A stretch of 64,000 bases of DNA from Larus michahellis (GCF_964199755.1 NC_133901.1:23469583-23533582), one strand, 5' to 3'. Positions 34,569 to 47,484 are shown, counted from the stretch's first letter. Translations and numbers: made by a program. The notes: generated by a model not told the origin, from the letters alone.

Positions 34569-36106
34569 GTGAGTGAGCTCGGGTGTCTGGCCCCAGGAAG
34601 CGGTTCTCGGTGCCTGCCACGCTGGGGTGTGCATGCTCATGGCTGGCAGCAGGACGAGGGAGAGGTGGAAGGGAATTATTTCAGCACAGTATGCTGCCTA
34701 ATCCTCCTCTTCTGGAGCTGGATAGTCAGGGGGCTGAACAGAGAGTACCCTAGGCAGCACGGCAGTGAGGTCCAAACGGGTTTTATTTACCTGGTCATTT
34801 TCCTTCATTCCAGCACAAAGCAACCAGGATTGCTGCCTGTCTTACACCAAAGTCCGTTTGCCTCGGTGGGCGCTGAAGGGTTATACTGAACAGCTCTCCA
34901 GTGAAGTCTGCGATATCCATGCGATCATGTAAGTTACTTTTCAGAAGATACTAGTTTTTTCTGACATGTATTAACCTTAAGATAACTGTTTGGGCAGAAG
35001 CAATGATTTGAACACTATAAGCATGATTTTTTTCCTTGCTTTTTCAAAACATTAAATTAACTGAATAAATGGTATATGATACCTGTAAACAAAATACATC
35101 GTCTCTAGTTGATAGGGACTACTATCTCATAGGACAGCCATACAATGTAAACAATAAATCTGACTGTTTAGCAATCACTGTGCAAAGACATGCTTTGTCT
35201 CCAGCTGAGGGCCACGCTAGCCGACACAGGGCCTTCCCTGGCCAAAACCTGTAAACAGATACATAAGTGATGAGTTCTCTTAACTCATAGAGATCAGAAG
35301 TTTTTTTTCCCCATGAGATTTTAGCCCTCTTAGATGTTGATCTGTCACCTTAACTTAACAGCAACTATTCTCCTTAGTCTCACAAATTATTTCTGGCATC
35401 CAGCAAAGCTCTTTGCCTCAATAGTTCCAATAAATTGAATACAACTTTATGGTGCAAAAAATGATCCCTGAGACTGAAGAAGCTATTACATTTTAATTTC
35501 ATTAGGTATCTCTTTTTGTTCATACAGTATTGGAGGGCTTGTGGAGCATCCCATATCCAACTGGCATTTACAAAAGTGGTTGCTATTGTTTATTATATAG
35601 AGTAACTAAATTGCATGTTTTTGACCAAATGCCTCTTCATAGTATTTACTGGCAGGGATTTCTAATGATTTACTGATCTCTTTATCATTATTTATTTTCC
35701 AGTTTCCACACCTACAGTGGACTGAACGCCTGTGTAAATCCTAAGGAAGGCTGGGTGAAGAAGCATCTTCTTTTCCTGAGGTAGGCATTTAAAAATCTAA
35801 ATACTACTAGGCTGATGAAAACAGAGCATGTATGAAAGCCCATTTCTTACATCCCCTGAATACCACTTCTGATGTGGCAATGCTGAACACATTTGTCTTT
35901 CCATCTCCTGTCAGAGATGGCTGCTCCTTTTTAGAGTCTGATGGGGACAGTCATGTCATGTGTCCCTTTTTCTACCTGAGCTATTCTCTCAGGAGGCGCT
36001 ACATCTTGGAGAGAGAACCTTATAATTGACTTATGGCTGAGGTCATTATTTAAGTGTGTTGTCTCATTCTTTTAACAGCCATAAGCTCAAGAGGATGTCA
36101 ATGTGA
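34487..36106 (+). CDS. CCL20: C-C motif chemokine 20 (MIP-3 alpha), complete, 4 exons
   Basis: Secreted CC chemokine. In vertebrates CCL20 binds CCR6 and recruits dendritic cells and B and T lymphocytes to mucosal surfaces. Exons 34487-34568, 34814-34928, 35703-35780 and 36079-36106 join to 303 nt, or 100 residues. A Leu-rich signal peptide occupies about residues 1-27, followed by AQSNQDCC with the adjacent cysteines at 34 and 35. The other two conserved cysteines are at 60 (EVCDIHAI) and 76 (NACVNP), and WVKKHL starts the C-terminal helix. The tail is basic (SHKLKRMSM). The DCCL start, the CDIxAI block and the FHT after it fit CCL20 among CC chemokines, as do the four-exon structure and the position between SLC19A3 and DAW1. 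Regulation: kappaB-like site and TATA box upstream, AU-rich motifs in the 3' UTR. Confidence 0.95.
34814..34928 (+). CDS. CCL20: CCL20 exon 2, N-loop and first strands
   Basis: Acceptor CATTCCAG, donor AT|GTAAGT. Encodes AQSNQDCCLSYTKVRLP to EVCDIHAI, holding three of the four cysteines. Confidence 0.95.
35703..35780 (+). CDS. CCL20: CCL20 exon 3, fourth cysteine and helix start
   Basis: Acceptor TTTTCCAG, donor GAG|GTAGGC. Encodes FHTYSGLNACVNPKEGWVKK and then HLLFL. Confidence 0.95.
36079..36106 (+). CDS. CCL20: CCL20 exon 4, basic C-terminal tail
   Basis: After acceptor TTTAACAG, a split Ser codon and HKLKRMSM then TGA. Too short to be seen as an ORF; recognised by frame continuity with exon 3. 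Confidence 0.9.
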
Positions 36107-36348
36107 TACGGTTTCCAGCAGGGAACTGAACATGGACGTGGCTGAAGAACCACTGGGTTCAACCTCTTGGTTGAGATTGTCGTCCTGTACACTGTTGTGT
36201 GCTTACTCACCACTGTCTCTGGCTTCTTTGGAACCGTCGGACTTCTGGAGTTGATTCATATTGCATCACTGTTTTGCTTGAATTAAGCACTTTGTTAAAG
36301 TTTCTATTTTTACTAATACTCGTATGTTACTAATATGATGTGAGTATT

Positions 36349-36450
36349 ATTTAGTAAGGACTACCTTAAGCTGTTGTACACAGTGTGAATTTTATTAAGT
36401 TTATTTCTTTTTTTTTTTTGTTGTTCAGCATATGTAAAACGGGTTATTTA
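36349..36450 (+). promoter_or_regulatory. AU-rich elements in the CCL20 3' UTR
   Basis: ATTTA pentamers at 36349-36353 and 36446-36450, the second inside TTATTTATT, in a T-rich 3' UTR. Such motifs usually shorten the life of chemokine mRNAs. Function here is inferred. Confidence 0.5.
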
Positions 36451-36587
36451 TTCTGCTTTTTTTGTTACTTCTTTGGAATGTCTTGTGCCAAAATGTTTCC
36501 TTTTAACTGTAGTTAGCATTATAATCTTGAACTATTGTTAAACAAAGTCTGCTTGTAGAAAAAATGGAAATTGGAGTTTAAAAAAAA

Positions 36588-36593
36588 AATAAA
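36588..36593 (+). terminator. CCL20 poly(A) signal
   Basis: AATAAA about 480 bases after the stop codon, followed by a T-rich stretch near 36620-36635, as expected for cleavage just downstream. Confidence 0.75.
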
Positions 36594-39500
36594 TGTTAAA
36601 ATCTGCACTCTGTGTTATGTATTTATTTTTTTAGTTGAAAAAGGTGACTTCCCCCTGAAATGAACTCCTTTGCTTATGAGCCTCCAGCTTGAACAATTAT
36701 TCGCACCTCTTAAAGCCACTTTCCACCTTGCTCACTTTGCTTGCTGTATGTGTAGCTATGAACTCCGTAGGATATAATTCCTTTGTCTCCCCCAGACAGC
36801 AGCTATATAAGAAGCTTTTGCTTACTTAACATGAAGACCTTTTCTTTGCTCAATTTCATCTTTATCAGACTTGAGAGAATTTCTCTTACCAGTTTCTCTA
36901 TTTGTTCAGGAGAAACCTTACGCATATTGTTACAGGGCAAGCTTCTAGCTCATCCACTGAGAAGGATTATGATTATGGTAACATAGTTTGCTCTCAACTT
37001 AAAGGGCTATCGCTAGAGGGGAAATTTGCAGTGCTTTCCTCCCCTTTATGCATTTCCTATAGTATATGATGACTTCTAGCATAACGAGATTTGTCTGATG
37101 CAGGATCTGGTTGATGGAGGTCTGCAGACACTACTAAAGTACAAATGATGCCTGATAAAAGTAATGGGACCTCGTGGAGTTGTAGGATCATGGGTGCAGG
37201 TTGAATGGGGAAGGCTGCTCAGCTTTTTAGGTACTATTATATGGCCCACACACACTTCAGGGATGTGACCAAGTAGGCTGTGCAAGTGTAGTCCTCTCAT
37301 TGTTGGCACCAGAGTCTTGCAGATAAATCTACATCTTGGGTTTTGGTACCTTTTAGACATAGAGATAGAAGCATTATTTTTAATTTAACTTAAATGTAAA
37401 GCAATTTTGGTGTCCTTGAGAGAGGAGCTGAGAGGTGTTGAGTTTTCTAAATCATGTTCATGAGTGTAAGGCGGTTATCTTCTGGTTTCAAAACTTGCTA
37501 GAACTTAAGCAATCTCCTTGTGGCTCTGCAAATCTGGGAATTGGCAATTCTCTGTGGGTAAGGCTCTGAAGAAGCAGGATTAATTTGTTTTAATTTCCAG
37601 CAGGTGGAATCCACGTTCCTGATATTAATGATATCATGTAAGAAGCTGTTGGCCTCCCAGGGAGGAGTAATTACCCAGCATGTTCCCTGGGGATTCCCAT
37701 AGCTTCTGGGCCAAACTTCAGAGCTCTGCCTCATACTAGCCAGCAGTGGTCTGGGCTCCTGTTTGGGGTCAAAGAGCTTGCAGGCTAAATCTGGCACCAA
37801 CAAAACGGTATAGACACAATGAATGGATTCATGTTAAAAACATCAGAAGGTGAGGTTCCCCAAGCCAACCCTGGGAATACGTAGGCATTGGTGGAGACGG
37901 TAGGAACCACAGCTATGGTGCAGAAACTCAGTGCAGAAAAACATGGAGTCCACGCTGGCAAATTCAAAGCGAGTGAGCAAAATAAGAAAGTGAAGATCAA
38001 TATGAAAAATTCTGTGGGTGGCTCTTTGCACTCCCAGCTTGGGCCTGTTAAAAGTTTCGTATTGCTTCTGTAACTCATCCTTCCTCTTGTCAGCCATGGC
38101 TCCATCACCACAAAAACCTGGATGCTTTATCCACAGAGCTATGACTTGTGCGATTTTTTTTTTGTTGTTCCTCTTTCATTCTAATTTAATATTTTTTCTT
38201 TTTTTATAACAAACCTCACTGGAAGAAAAAAAAGTAATTTGAATTTTTTTTTTCTATGCTCAATAGCATAGATTGATAAGGTTGTTATGTTACTGATAGG
38301 AAATTCCACATAAAAATAGCATGTCCCTCCACACATTCCCGAGGATACAGGCAGGTATTATAAGCGAGTGCTGTTTCTCCAAAATAATCGGACTTGAGGC
38401 CCATTTTTGTGAGTAAGTAACCTTAAGAGGCCAGTTAAAAGTTCTGACAGCTCGTAAAATCATGAGCATTTCTAGGAAAAGCTTAATCTTGATTACTTTG
38501 GTGGGGCTGTTTTGCATTTGTGTAGGTAAGTTTCTTTTTTTTTTTATATCTTTGACCCTGAGATCCTAATTCAGCATGTATAATTTTGTTGAACAATTTA
38601 ATGTGCAGTGCTAGACAGTCATCTCGGGACCTTTTCCTTCCCTGTATATATTATTTTTCAAAAAAACAAACTGTTTTTTCTTCCAAAATGCCAATGAGGC
38701 TTTTTATTAGAGCTTGGATATCATTTGGATAACAGGTGTGAGAGCTGTCAGTAGAAGTCTGTGGAAAAAAATGCTATTGTATAAGTTACCAGTTTAAACA
38801 AATTCAGTAGCATGACCCATATTGGTTAGTATTGCCTGATGCATGGATCTGGTTCTGTTCCAGTTCTGGATTTGGATCTGTTCTTGGCTAGTGGGAAAAT
38901 ATGTTTAAATACTATACTTTCTCATATCTGTGTACAGTCCTATGGAATTATCTACATAGAAAAAGGTATACAATGAGGAATGGCTCTTAGAATGCATTTT
39001 TATCTGCCACTGCACACTGTATGTTTAAAAATCAGCAGGTGTTAATGAAAGGTAGGAGAGATGTTGATAATAAAAATAACAGCATTGCACAGACAGTGAT
39101 TTTTGTAAGGAATAGCAAACCTTCTGCTGATTTAATTTTGCTATTAAAATATAAAACCTGCCACATCTCATCTGCTGGGCAAATATTAACAAGTTATTTG
39201 TTGAATTACTGTTGAGTTGATAGTAGCTCCTAACTATCAGTTGAAGACTGTTTTTTGTTCCTCAGCTGTTGTTTTTTCCACCTTCCACACCAAGAGGGGT
39301 TGTAAAGCATGTGCAAAACCAAGAGACAAATGGGCGAAGGCCCTTCTTAGCCTGCAGCATACATGTTTTCAAGTATATGTGAAAACCAAGCATTACTGGG
39401 TGTACTTAGTGACAATGACACTTTTAGATCTGTCATATGGGTGTTGATAATTGGTCAGTTGTTTTTGATTACCAGTACCACCAAGCCCGCATGTAGCTGA

Positions 39501-42500
39501 ACTCTACTCAAGAACTGGATGTATCGTTCAGCTGTGATTTTGTTGAGAAGAGAATGGGGAATTTGTGAACCAAGGAGGGCTTTAGGCTTGTGACACTGTC
39601 ACTTGATTAAGCCTTCTGTACACTGAGCTCAGCTGTGTCACGCCCTGGCAGTCCTAGTGCAAATACCAGGCTACAGGCAACATCCATTGCCAAAATATGA
39701 ATCACAAGTTTTTAATCTTCAGACTAAAACCAGTGCATTGTGTGTGTTATGTTTACAAAGTGATTATAGTTGTATGACTGTACAGAAATGGAAAATTATA
39801 ATCTATGTTCCTATGATCTTGTGGTTGCTCTGTTCTGGGAGGTGTCAGCCTTAACCATCCAGTGTTGCATCCCGAACTCTGTTAAAGGTTTTCAAATTGC
39901 TGTTTGTTCCTTCTACATTATCAGTTGCAGACAGCTTCCCGTCAAAGCTCACCAAGAGTTGCTGGCATTAGAACATTTAAATACGATATACAATTGATAT
40001 CGTGCTGTGGCTGCTATTATATATTAAGCGTAGTGTATTGCTTACGTAGCTACTACTGTAAATAAAGCCAGGCACTTGTTTAATAGTCTTTTAGCTTCCT
40101 TGAATTTATGGAATTATTCAAAGATTATGCAATCACAAATACATATTTAATATAAAGCATCAGATGAAATTCAGAATACTGTATGCTTAAAAAGCAAATA
40201 TGTCACAGGAAAAGTAGAGACTAAAATACTACTGTTAATTGTTATTATTAAATTTACAATGGTATTTCTATAGTTTTGCTTATATGACTTCAGTTATACC
40301 CCCAAAATAAAGTAACAATTTTACTCGTATGCATCTGCATCTACTTTCCTGTGTTCCTGAAATTTTGCTACTCTCTAACTTTAAATTGAAACCTCTATTA
40401 ATTTTATTTTTTTTTACACCCTCTGTATCAAGGAGACAATCGATAGCCTGGGTTGAGATCCCCTGAAAAACCAGATATTCTCTATATAGTGTCCATATAC
40501 AGAATTGTGCTGGGCACACTCACCATGCATGTCCTGTACTAGAGGGATTTTACCTACCATCAGGGCCACACAGCTGCACATGTAAACGGGAGGAAAAGAA
40601 GGATTGCACACCGCAGATTTTCCTAGACTAACGGTTCCAGCAAAGGGATATGAAAATCCAAGGAGAAAGAGCTACCCTACTCTCGGAAGAGGTGACTGAT
40701 GTAAGTGGGAGTTGACTTTGTATGGTTATCTGTTCTGTGGATAGAAGTCATATCTCAGGTTCTATTAAATTTGGTTCCTTCCCAATGGTTAATACTCTTA
40801 CTATTGGAGAGGTGTCCAAGGAACGTGTCAGATGCAATCACTAAGGTTCATTAAATATATCAATAATTCCTACATGTATTAATTTACAAACCTAATCTCT
40901 TGGTTAAATCTGTTCATATGACCATTGGATCCCATGCGTTCCAGTGTAGTAGATTTTTCACAATACTCCACCTCCTGGAGTAACTTGATTTACCTAAAAG
41001 TCTAGGCTTCTCTAGCCCTCAAAGTTACGGAGAAAGCCTTGGAAAATAAAAGATGAAGAGGAACATCTCAACAGCTTTTCACATCTAAGCTAGTTGTTAC
41101 AATGTTTTGATAATGGACTCATGTTTTTGAGTAGCAGCTGTAGTAGTGAAATTTAAAGGGAAGGTTATTGTTGTGTTTCCTGCAGTGAATGTTACTTTCA
41201 GTCACCAGAAATTATGATCTTGAGACACTTTCTCAGTGAAAAAAATTGCAGTTCTAGTTGAGTCTGAAGGTGTATATGTTCTTTCTATCTGTTTGTTTTA
41301 TAGTTTTTCTCCTTCATTTCTTTGCTACTGGAGATGGATGTAATGGCCCACCGGCTTCAGAGGAGATTTAGCTTGCTTAAGGGCTAACATTAACTGTTTC
41401 CTGTGCCACAGTGAATGAGAAGACACACCTAGATAGTTGTAATAAGGTATCAGATACGCTTTTTTGTTAGTTGGGGGGGTTTCTCAGCCTGTGAAGAATA
41501 TCTCATTTGGAAAGTCACGCTTACAGTAAGAATGAGGGAGAGAGAGAAAAACCAGCTTCTGGAAATAGGAATGGTGTGGCCCAGCAGTTGGGTTCCCTGC
41601 TGAGAAAGCCTGAATGACAGGATCCATTCAATAGACACCTACAGCATAAAGCAACGTAGGAAAGAAGGAACACTGAATTAGTGCAATTGGGGTACCATGA
41701 TTAGTGAAGCCGTGTACGAAAGACCAAAAAGTATTTCTTATTTCTGTGTCAAACTATAGCTATATTTGTGATGCAAATTGTAACTGTCTTCTCTTCTGGC
41801 CATGTGCCCATAAGCCAAGGCAACACATTTACGCGTAGGATGGTCTAGTACAACAAAATTGTACTAGACTCCTCCTATGTCTTCTGGATGATAAAATTTA
41901 ATGAAAACATAGATTGTTCTTGAAGGAACATGGCTTGCAAGGGGATAAACTCTACCATGAATTCATATAACAAATATTGAGGTGACAGTCGATAGCATCA
42001 TCAGGTACCAAGCACAGAAATATTACAAATCTGTAAGAAGCTACAGACCTGGGTTGGAAGGATAGCAAGGGGCTATGCACTGACCGATCAAGCCATCTAA
42101 TTAGAGTTGTGTCAGTGGAAACGGATTCAAGTAAGTGGTCCAGTTTTCAGTGAAATTGTCAATTATGGTGTCAAGATTAAACTAGTAGTTTAATATCCTT
42201 GCAGCATCATTGGTCAGGTACAAAGCTAGTGAGAACACTATAAACTTACAAAGCAGGCAAATGGGAATTTGAGAATGATAGGCTTAATGTGGCAGATAAA
42301 TCAGAGCTGTAGAGTGGTCAGTGTGGTGACTTCAACTGTTCATTCAAATGTGGCAGTACCTCATGTATGAATAAGCTTTGATATATAGCTGTACTTAAGG
42401 AATACAAATCAAAATGCTCATGTAAAAGTTTGTCATGCATATCTGAAAAATAATATTTTAGCTATAAGTCTTACTACAGTGACTTCTTTTTTCAAATGTA

Positions 42501-45500
42501 CATTTACTAGACCTGGTTGAAAATTAGGATTATGTGTTCCAGTGGGCATCTGAATGTTTCATATTGTTATTACTAGGAACAAATGGTCAAAATATCTTTC
42601 AGAGACAATGCAAATCCCAAAGATATCTGAGATACTGCAAATCTCAAAGAGCTGCTCACTCTATAGCATCCTCCAGATTGCCACAAGAGTAGGCCAAAAC
42701 ATTTTATGAATTTTGAAAGTGGCTAGTGCTGTATTAATGCTAATTACAATGAATGAATGATACACGCATATATTGTTTTGCATATCCATATGAAGTACAT
42801 CAAAATGATGGTAAAGAAACTCTGAATACAAGAAACACGGAGGCAATACAATAGTACTACCACACTTAGTGAAGGCATATAGATATGTAGAAAACATGAT
42901 GGTTTATGTGAAATGCTTAATGAATTTTGTCATTATAAAAATGAAATATAGAAGCACAAATGAGTTATTTTGACTTTTTTTATTATTATTAAAAACAATG
43001 GTGAGATGCATACGCTTTAAGGAAGCTGTGTTTTCTAAAACAAAGCGGCTTTCACTACTTATGTTTTCCAATTCTACTGTAGACTTACTAGAAATCCTGT
43101 TATTCGTCAGGAGCTTTCTGCTTTCTCCTGACTCAAAGTGGTTTGTCTCAATTTTGTGTTAGGTATATGTAGAAGTGCTCCTCTATTTTCCTCACTAGGT
43201 GCATCCGGATAACTCGCTGGCTTTCATCTTGCAGCTCAGACAATGTGACCACAGAATACTTGCGTAATTACCCGATACCGTCAGCTTTGCCGTCTTGACT
43301 GGATGATACAGAGCTCTCCCTAACCAAAAGGTATTCAGCCCCCTCCAGTCTAGACCATGGAAAGCACGATTAAAGGCATTTCTGAGTTCTTCTCAGAGAG
43401 GGTAAGATAAATAAATTTTATTGGTGTTTTTTTGCTTTGAGTTTTTTTTTTTCTTGTCATCAGGTCTACCCATCAGCTTGACAAGGTTAAGAGGAAAGGC
43501 GCTCCCTTAAAAAGCAGACAGCAAGGAAAACCTTTTTTCAGCTAAGTGAAAATTTGACTGAAACATGTAAAAATGTACGGAATTTACCTGGCTGCATGGG
43601 ATATGTAAGCAGTCTGTCAGAAATGGAAGAAAAGAGCAAAGAAGAGAACTACTGTTCTTTTCCAGTACTTGTTATTATCTCACTGTAGGTAAACAACACA
43701 TGCATCTATTCATGTGAACAGAAACCTGTAGACGACACAATTTCTAGGCAAATAGCAACTACTAATTTTTTTTCTTTATTCAAGATAGCTTTAAATGGAT
43801 GAAAACAGCCATGCAAAGATGAAAAACAATCTTTGGGAAAGAGAGCACTTTGTTCTGTAACACACTGTCAGCTCTTTCTCCCAGAATAGCTCTTACCTAG
43901 CAAACAGCAAACTCCCACTAGATCATGTTCTTTATACAAGTAAAATAGTTTTAACATTTTTGATGGCTGTGGTGTCATGATTAGTATTGGAAATAACAGA
44001 GCAGAAGTGAGAAGATGCTCTAACAATGCACAGAGAAGTGTGTGTGCATAGCGGTGTCTGTTTGGGCAAGAGGAAGCAGGTTATCTACACCAGAAGCAAA
44101 CAACCTTGAAAAACCATTTAATTCACTAAGCAGAAACAAGGAAATATCTGAGCACAGTCCTTCTGCAACTGAGAGACCTGACAATTATGAGAAAGGACAG
44201 CATGCGAGAAAGGACAACATGCAAAATCTCCCCTTAGTAAAAATTTGCTGCACCCATTACTAACATAGCAGAAAATAGGAAGTGGCTTTCTACATCTTTC
44301 CCTTAGCTCAGACTACTCTTGGGCTGGCCTTTCTGATTTAGTTCAGCATACCACAGACTGACCTACTTCAGAACAAGTGGGTCATGATACAACTTTAAAT
44401 CAGGAAGCCTAAACCCCACTCTTCTCTGCAAGCAAGAGTGTGTTTGAGTCAGAAACACTTTCTTCTTGTTATTCTTCTCAGGACAGTACTTTGGCTCAAG
44501 AAAAGAGAGATTTCAGACCTGTGTTGGTAGGAAGAACCCAGAGCTCTCAAAAGGAAGCTCTTCATTGTAACTGTATTAATTTTGCTTTGTAGTGTCCAAC
44601 ACAATTGTCTCCAGCACTCTAAATAAGTCGACATTGCAGCCTTTCAAAGGCTTCTGAATATTGAATGATAGTGAGGTTTATAGTATCTTAACTTTCTGCC
44701 ACTCCTGCAAACTGCTGACATAAGAAAAATGCAGAGGGCACAACTGATGTATAAGTTATCTTTCCAGGCTGATAACATTGATACTGTACATAAAACCTGA
44801 TTATCTCATCCAGAGATAAAAATTGCTAGAGATCCTGGCTGTATGTCTCAGCATTTAATTTTTATTTCCAGTGTAGATATTTTTGAACTTTCTACGGTGT
44901 GTATGCAGATTCTTTGAAGTTGGCCTTTCATAGCTTAAAGGCTGTGGGCAGTCTTTGGATGCTGAAAAGTATCAGGGCAATGATATTGCCCCAGTAGCCT
45001 AAAATTTTTCCTTCTAAAAGTATATACTAGTTGCCCATTTCACTGAACTTTAAAAAGAGTTAAATTTCTGCTTAACAGTCAAGGTTTAGTGGTACAGATT
45101 TCAGCTCAGTCTGATGCATCATCAGGGTACCTGCTCGATGAGTCCTCAAGGAATTAGCTGTGTTTAAGTCCTTCCCTTCACTCCCTCACTACAGCTTTTA
45201 TCTTTGTTGCCTAAAGTCTCCTTGGGTAATCCCACCTGTGCTACAACTCTGGTTCTGTTTTGTCAGAAAGACATACTGTTAGTTACAATATATTTATTTT
45301 GCAGACAGGCCTGTTCTGGGTGGCACTCTGGGGAAAACTTCATCTCAGCACGGTGTAAGCTCTTTGTCCCCTGCTCAGGTGGTCACCAATTTTTTCCAGT
45401 TACTATATAGGAACAGAGCAAACAATGTCATTATGCCAGTGCCTCCTTGGGACAGTCTGGATAGCAGGCCCAGAGCTAAGAGGGATTTATTTCTGACTCC

Positions 45501-47130
45501 ACTGCTCCTGAATCTTCTGCTACAGAAGCAAGGAAAGGAGGCGAGAGTTGAGGCCTGATTTGACATATCATTTTCCAGTGTCGCTATTGATGACAAGCTG
45601 TGAGGTGTGCATGTGCAGATGGAGACTTACAGCAAGAAAGTGAGGAGAGAATGTGCCGAACCATCGGGTACTGACGTCATGGAGCTCTGCAGCCGTTCCA
45701 TTTCCCTCTCCTCCGCTTAGACTGGTCTGCACTTGCCCTTTCTGTGTCTCATGAAAAGCAAACACAAAAAAAAGCTTGTTGGCATATGATATGCAAAATG
45801 ATTGAAAAAATGATTGCTCAAGAATATCACAATAATTGATTCAATGATGCAAATACAACCCTGAAGTATAGAATTGAAGAGATGTTTACTATGTAAGTTA
45901 TATTGGAACTGCAGATACTCATTTATGCTTTAGAGAAGTATCAAGCTTTTAAATTTGACTAAAAAAATTAAATGTAGCACTTCTAGTTGGCATTAAGTAA
46001 CACTGACGGCACCAGAAAGTCTGCATGAATGTGTGTTTATGAAGAACAAAGAAGGTGTTAATGTAGGAAGCAGTGCCTATGCCATGTTCATTGGTAACAT
46101 CACCTAAGTTAAAAGAACAGAAAAATGTTTATATTCAGAAATTATAACCTGGGTGGATACACATTATGTTAAACGAATACAAAAGGCTGTTAAGAAATTG
46201 GAGACCACCAAGATTAGAGGTTGTTCAAAAAGCTATTTTTCCACATAAGTCAATTCAGTTGGAAAGCTGTTCGGATTCTTTGTTTCCAATACAAGTATTT
46301 CTTATCTGTCTCAAGACTTTCCATGTACAAATAAGACAAAAGATTAAACCAAACAAATAGGAATGAAAAACCCAGAGACCACTTTGTCCCCCAGTCATGT
46401 CCCAGAGTAAATCTGGAATTGGCCATTGTATTTTACTTCCTGGCTTTCAAAAACCAAAGGACTGTCTTCAAAGTGAAGCTGCAGGGAGCCATATGGGTGT
46501 TTTCGGAAAAGTCATGTTTTGTTAAACACTGACTGGGACTGTCTTCTGTTGACCCATTGTCAACAGTGTGGGCTATGAGATTTGCTAAATGAAAATGTGT
46601 TCACTGCTTCCCCCTGTTGATGCTCTACAGTCATTTCTGCATAAAGCTCCACTCAAATTTTGGGTTCTATTAATAATACTAATCTTTTAATGATTCCATG
46701 TTGGTCGTCTCTTTTCATATAGATTCTTTCTTCTCTTTGATGAAAGAGCATTTTCATACTCGTGTCTCTGTCCTGAGTTTCTTTTAAAAAAAATTAAGCT
46801 GATTAGGTTCTCTCTTTTCTTTTTAATCTTTGCCTTAGTCATTAAGTGACTATGTGCTTTTCAGGTAGCTTTCATATATTTATTATGCCGTTACCCCTGG
46901 CTCTTTAGCACTCCGAATTTTATAATTTTTTAGTGCACTCCGCCCTTTGAAGGTCTCCTGCTTCCCTTTCTGCGCCATAGATCAGAAGACCATGCCAGCT
47001 CTGCATGAATTATACAGGGCGAGCCGTTCTAGCTGTCGGCATTCAGGTAGCCGAGACGAGCCGACTGTGGAAACTGCAGAGAAGCCTTGCAATACTAAGT
47101 GAAAGGATGATAAAATTCAGCGGGGATAAC
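36594..47130. other. Interval between CCL20 and the DAW1 promoter
   Basis: About 10.5 kb, AT-rich, with no gene recognised. It holds one patch of overlapping minus-strand frames (37498-38111) that I cannot assign, short homopolymer runs, and no clear mobile element. It may contain enhancers for CCL20 but nothing in the sequence proves this. Confidence 0.6.
37498..38111 (-). other. Patch of overlapping unassigned minus-strand open frames
   Basis: Three frames of 84-108 codons overlap or abut on the minus strand. One starts MADKRKDELQKQYETFNRPK; another contains a hydrophobic FFILIFTFLFCSLAL stretch; the third runs MLVPDLACKLFDPKQEP onward. The way open reading shifts from frame to frame could mark a decayed processed pseudogene, but I cannot name a parent. 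Confidence 0.2.
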
Positions 47131-47156
47131 TATATGCCTACGCACAGGAGGCCTCA

Positions 47157-47252
47157 GCTGCGCGGCCGAGGCAGGAGGAGGACACGGCTGCGCAGCCGAG
47201 GCCTAGGCCTCGGCTGCGCAGCCGTGTCCTCCTCCTGCCTCGGCCGCGCAGC
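47157..47252. repeat. Perfect 96-bp palindrome, no spacer
   Basis: Two 48-base arms are exact reverse complements centred between 47204 and 47205 (centre CCTAGG). The first mismatching pair is 47156/47253. Each arm holds two near-repeats of GCTGCGC(A/G)GCCGAGG around a GGAGGAGGACAC segment. It can fold into a cruciform or a very stable hairpin. It lies about 230 bp upstream of the DAW1 start codon, in the CpG-rich promoter area. A fold-back assembly or amplification error is the main alternative. Confidence 0.95.
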
Positions 47253-47417
47253 CACCAGGGCCGGTGCTCAGTGCTCCACACCGGCTTCACACCGGCTCCC
47301 CACCATGCCCCTCCATCTGTGTGGATGCCAAAAGCCCGGCCCCAGGGGCTTGAAGAAGCACCGCCATACCCCACCCAGGCCCGAAGCGGCGCCCGGGCCT
47401 TCCCGCCTGAGGGCAGG

Positions 47418-47427
47418 GCGCATGCGC
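47418..47427 (+). promoter_or_regulatory. NRF1-type site in DAW1 promoter
   Basis: GCGCATGCGC, the self-complementary core of the nuclear respiratory factor 1 consensus, common in CpG-island promoters, 58 bp upstream of the start codon. Confidence 0.6.
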
Positions 47428-47444
47428 GGAGGCGCTGTTGGGGC

Positions 47445-47458
47445 GTTGCTATGGGAAC
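47445..47458 (+). promoter_or_regulatory. X-box-like RFX site in DAW1 promoter
   Basis: GTTGCTATGGGAAC, an imperfect inverted repeat close to the RFX-family X-box (GTNRCC, short gap, RGYAAC), 27 bp upstream of the start codon. X-boxes near the start are a hallmark of motile-cilium genes, which fits DAW1. Confidence 0.7.
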
Positions 47459-47484
47459 GGGACGAAGCCCGGAGGAGGAGGAGG

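Noticed and set aside
34287-34889. 200-codon plus-strand ORF overlapping CCL20 exons 1 and 2
   Set aside because: It is out of frame with the chemokine, runs through the promoter and intron 1, and shows no family features.
37785-38111. TNAYVFPGLAWG in a minus-strand frame, resembling the NNAYVFPGVALG motif of malic enzymes
   Set aside because: Neither side of the motif continues to match malic enzyme, so the likeness is taken as chance.
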